A DNA stretch of 5,872 nt. Origin: Bifidobacterium breve. Lineage in GTDB: Bacteria; Actinomycetota; Acidimicrobiia; Acidimicrobiales; Ilumatobacteraceae. The DNA is taken from contig CALPPJ020000098.1 in the NCBI GenBank assembly GCA_943325425.2, positions 1 through 5,872 of the forward strand, given 5' to 3'. Numbering within the stretch: the first letter of the stretch is position 1; each line of letters opens with the position of its first letter. Under the pieces are notes generated by a model, which saw only the letters and a program-made list of their open reading frames with translations, searched no databases and had not been told where the DNA came from. Both the position numbers and the translations under genes were made by a program. Of the stretch, positions 5,437 through 5,872 are shown piece by piece.

Positions 5437-5872
5437 TTATTCGATCAGAGTGTTGCATCATCTCAATGAGATGCAACAACTCCAGGCCTGCACCGACTTG
5501 GTGTGGGGACCAGGTACAGGCAACATGGTGAGTGCCGATTTCTTGATGGCCCTGTCGCATGCAGGTGGCTATGTGTCGGGAGCGTTTTTATCAACAGATT
5601 CTGGCGAGGAAATGGTGGCGTGTTCGTTTGGAATGTTGGCCCAACACCGCGGTGACTGGTGTTTGCATTCACATATCACCGGTGTCAATCCAACGTTGCA
5701 GAACTCTGGGCTTGGCACCGCGATGAAGAATCACCAAAAGCTATGGGCCCGTGACTCGGGGCTCACCGCTATTACATGGACTTTTGACCCCCTTGTGCGG
5801 CGCAACGCCTGGTTCAACATTGAACGCCTTGGCGCAAACGCTGTCGAGTTTCATATCAACTTTTACGGACCA
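5426..5872 (+). CDS. GNAT-superfamily acetyltransferase, COG3375-like (3'-truncated by window edge)
   Basis: The frame is open from ATG 5426 to the end of the window (149 codons visible) with no stop. It shows a GNAT fold: the N-terminal strand YSIRVL (5-10), an early helix with TDLVWGPG (23-30), HAGGYVSGAF (45-54), the central strand LHSHITGV (80-87), the acyl-CoA pyrophosphate loop QNSGLG (92-97), and ITWTFDPLVRRNAWFNIERLGA split over 116-137, followed by NFYGP. That last block is the hallmark I associate with predicted acetyltransferases of COG3375. The acyl donor would be acetyl-CoA or another acyl-CoA; the acceptor is unknown. The start overlaps the membrane protein gene by 11 bases and has no clear ribosome binding site, suggesting translational coupling. 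An in-frame ATG at 5387 exists but would add a tail without family resemblance. Confidence 0.88.
   Translation, partial: MKPDYSIRVLHHLNEMQQLQACTDLVWGPGTGNMVSADFLMALSHAGGYVSGAFLSTDSGEEMVACSFGMLAQHRGDWCLHSHITGVNPTLQNSGLGTAMKNHQKLWARDSGLTAITWTFDPLVRRNAWFNIERLGANAVEFHINFYGP

Noticed and set aside
1..5872. Search for a defence system, mobile element, CRISPR array or RNA gene
   Set aside because: No direct repeats with spacers, transposase or integrase motifs, tRNA-like cloverleaf or rRNA sequence was seen; all larger frames are accounted for by the listed genes.

Overview
The window looks like ordinary chromosomal DNA of an actinobacterium (Actinomycetota) with intermediate base composition. The clues are a type-2 (yeast/mycobacterial-type) 2-isopropylmalate synthase, a type-2 orotidine-5'-phosphate decarboxylase, a long mycobacterial-style phosphoglycerate dehydrogenase (catalytic, ASB and ACT domains), and a multi-pass membrane protein of a type I recall only from actinobacteria. 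The composition (about 47-62% GC by hand count in two leuA segments) is low for a streptomycete or mycobacterium. It would suit an aquatic lineage such as Acidimicrobiia, but that placement is inference.

Layout: the left part reads rightward. It holds leuA (5' end outside the window), a small single-cluster ferredoxin, and pyrF. The ferredoxin stop and the pyrF GTG start are 9 bases apart and in the same reading frame. pyrF then converges tail-to-tail on serA, which lies on the minus strand, and the two coding regions overlap by 19 bases. serA starts at 4187. A 109-base divergent spacer with two perfect dyads separates it from a rightward pair: an uncharacterised polytopic membrane protein (379 aa) and a GNAT-fold acetyltransferase that overlaps its end by 11 bases and runs off the right edge.

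Functionally, leuA (leucine), pyrF (UMP) and serA (serine) are anabolic housekeeping genes. The ferredoxin is an electron carrier whose partner is not visible. The membrane protein/GNAT pair is the only part with unknown function. I saw no rRNA, tRNA, CRISPR array, insertion sequence, phage gene or toxin-antitoxin pair, and nothing that clearly amounts to a new defence or mobile system. The best leads are the ferredoxin's altered cluster ligands, the single in-frame stop between ferredoxin and pyrF, the divergent spacer, and the membrane protein/GNAT coupling.
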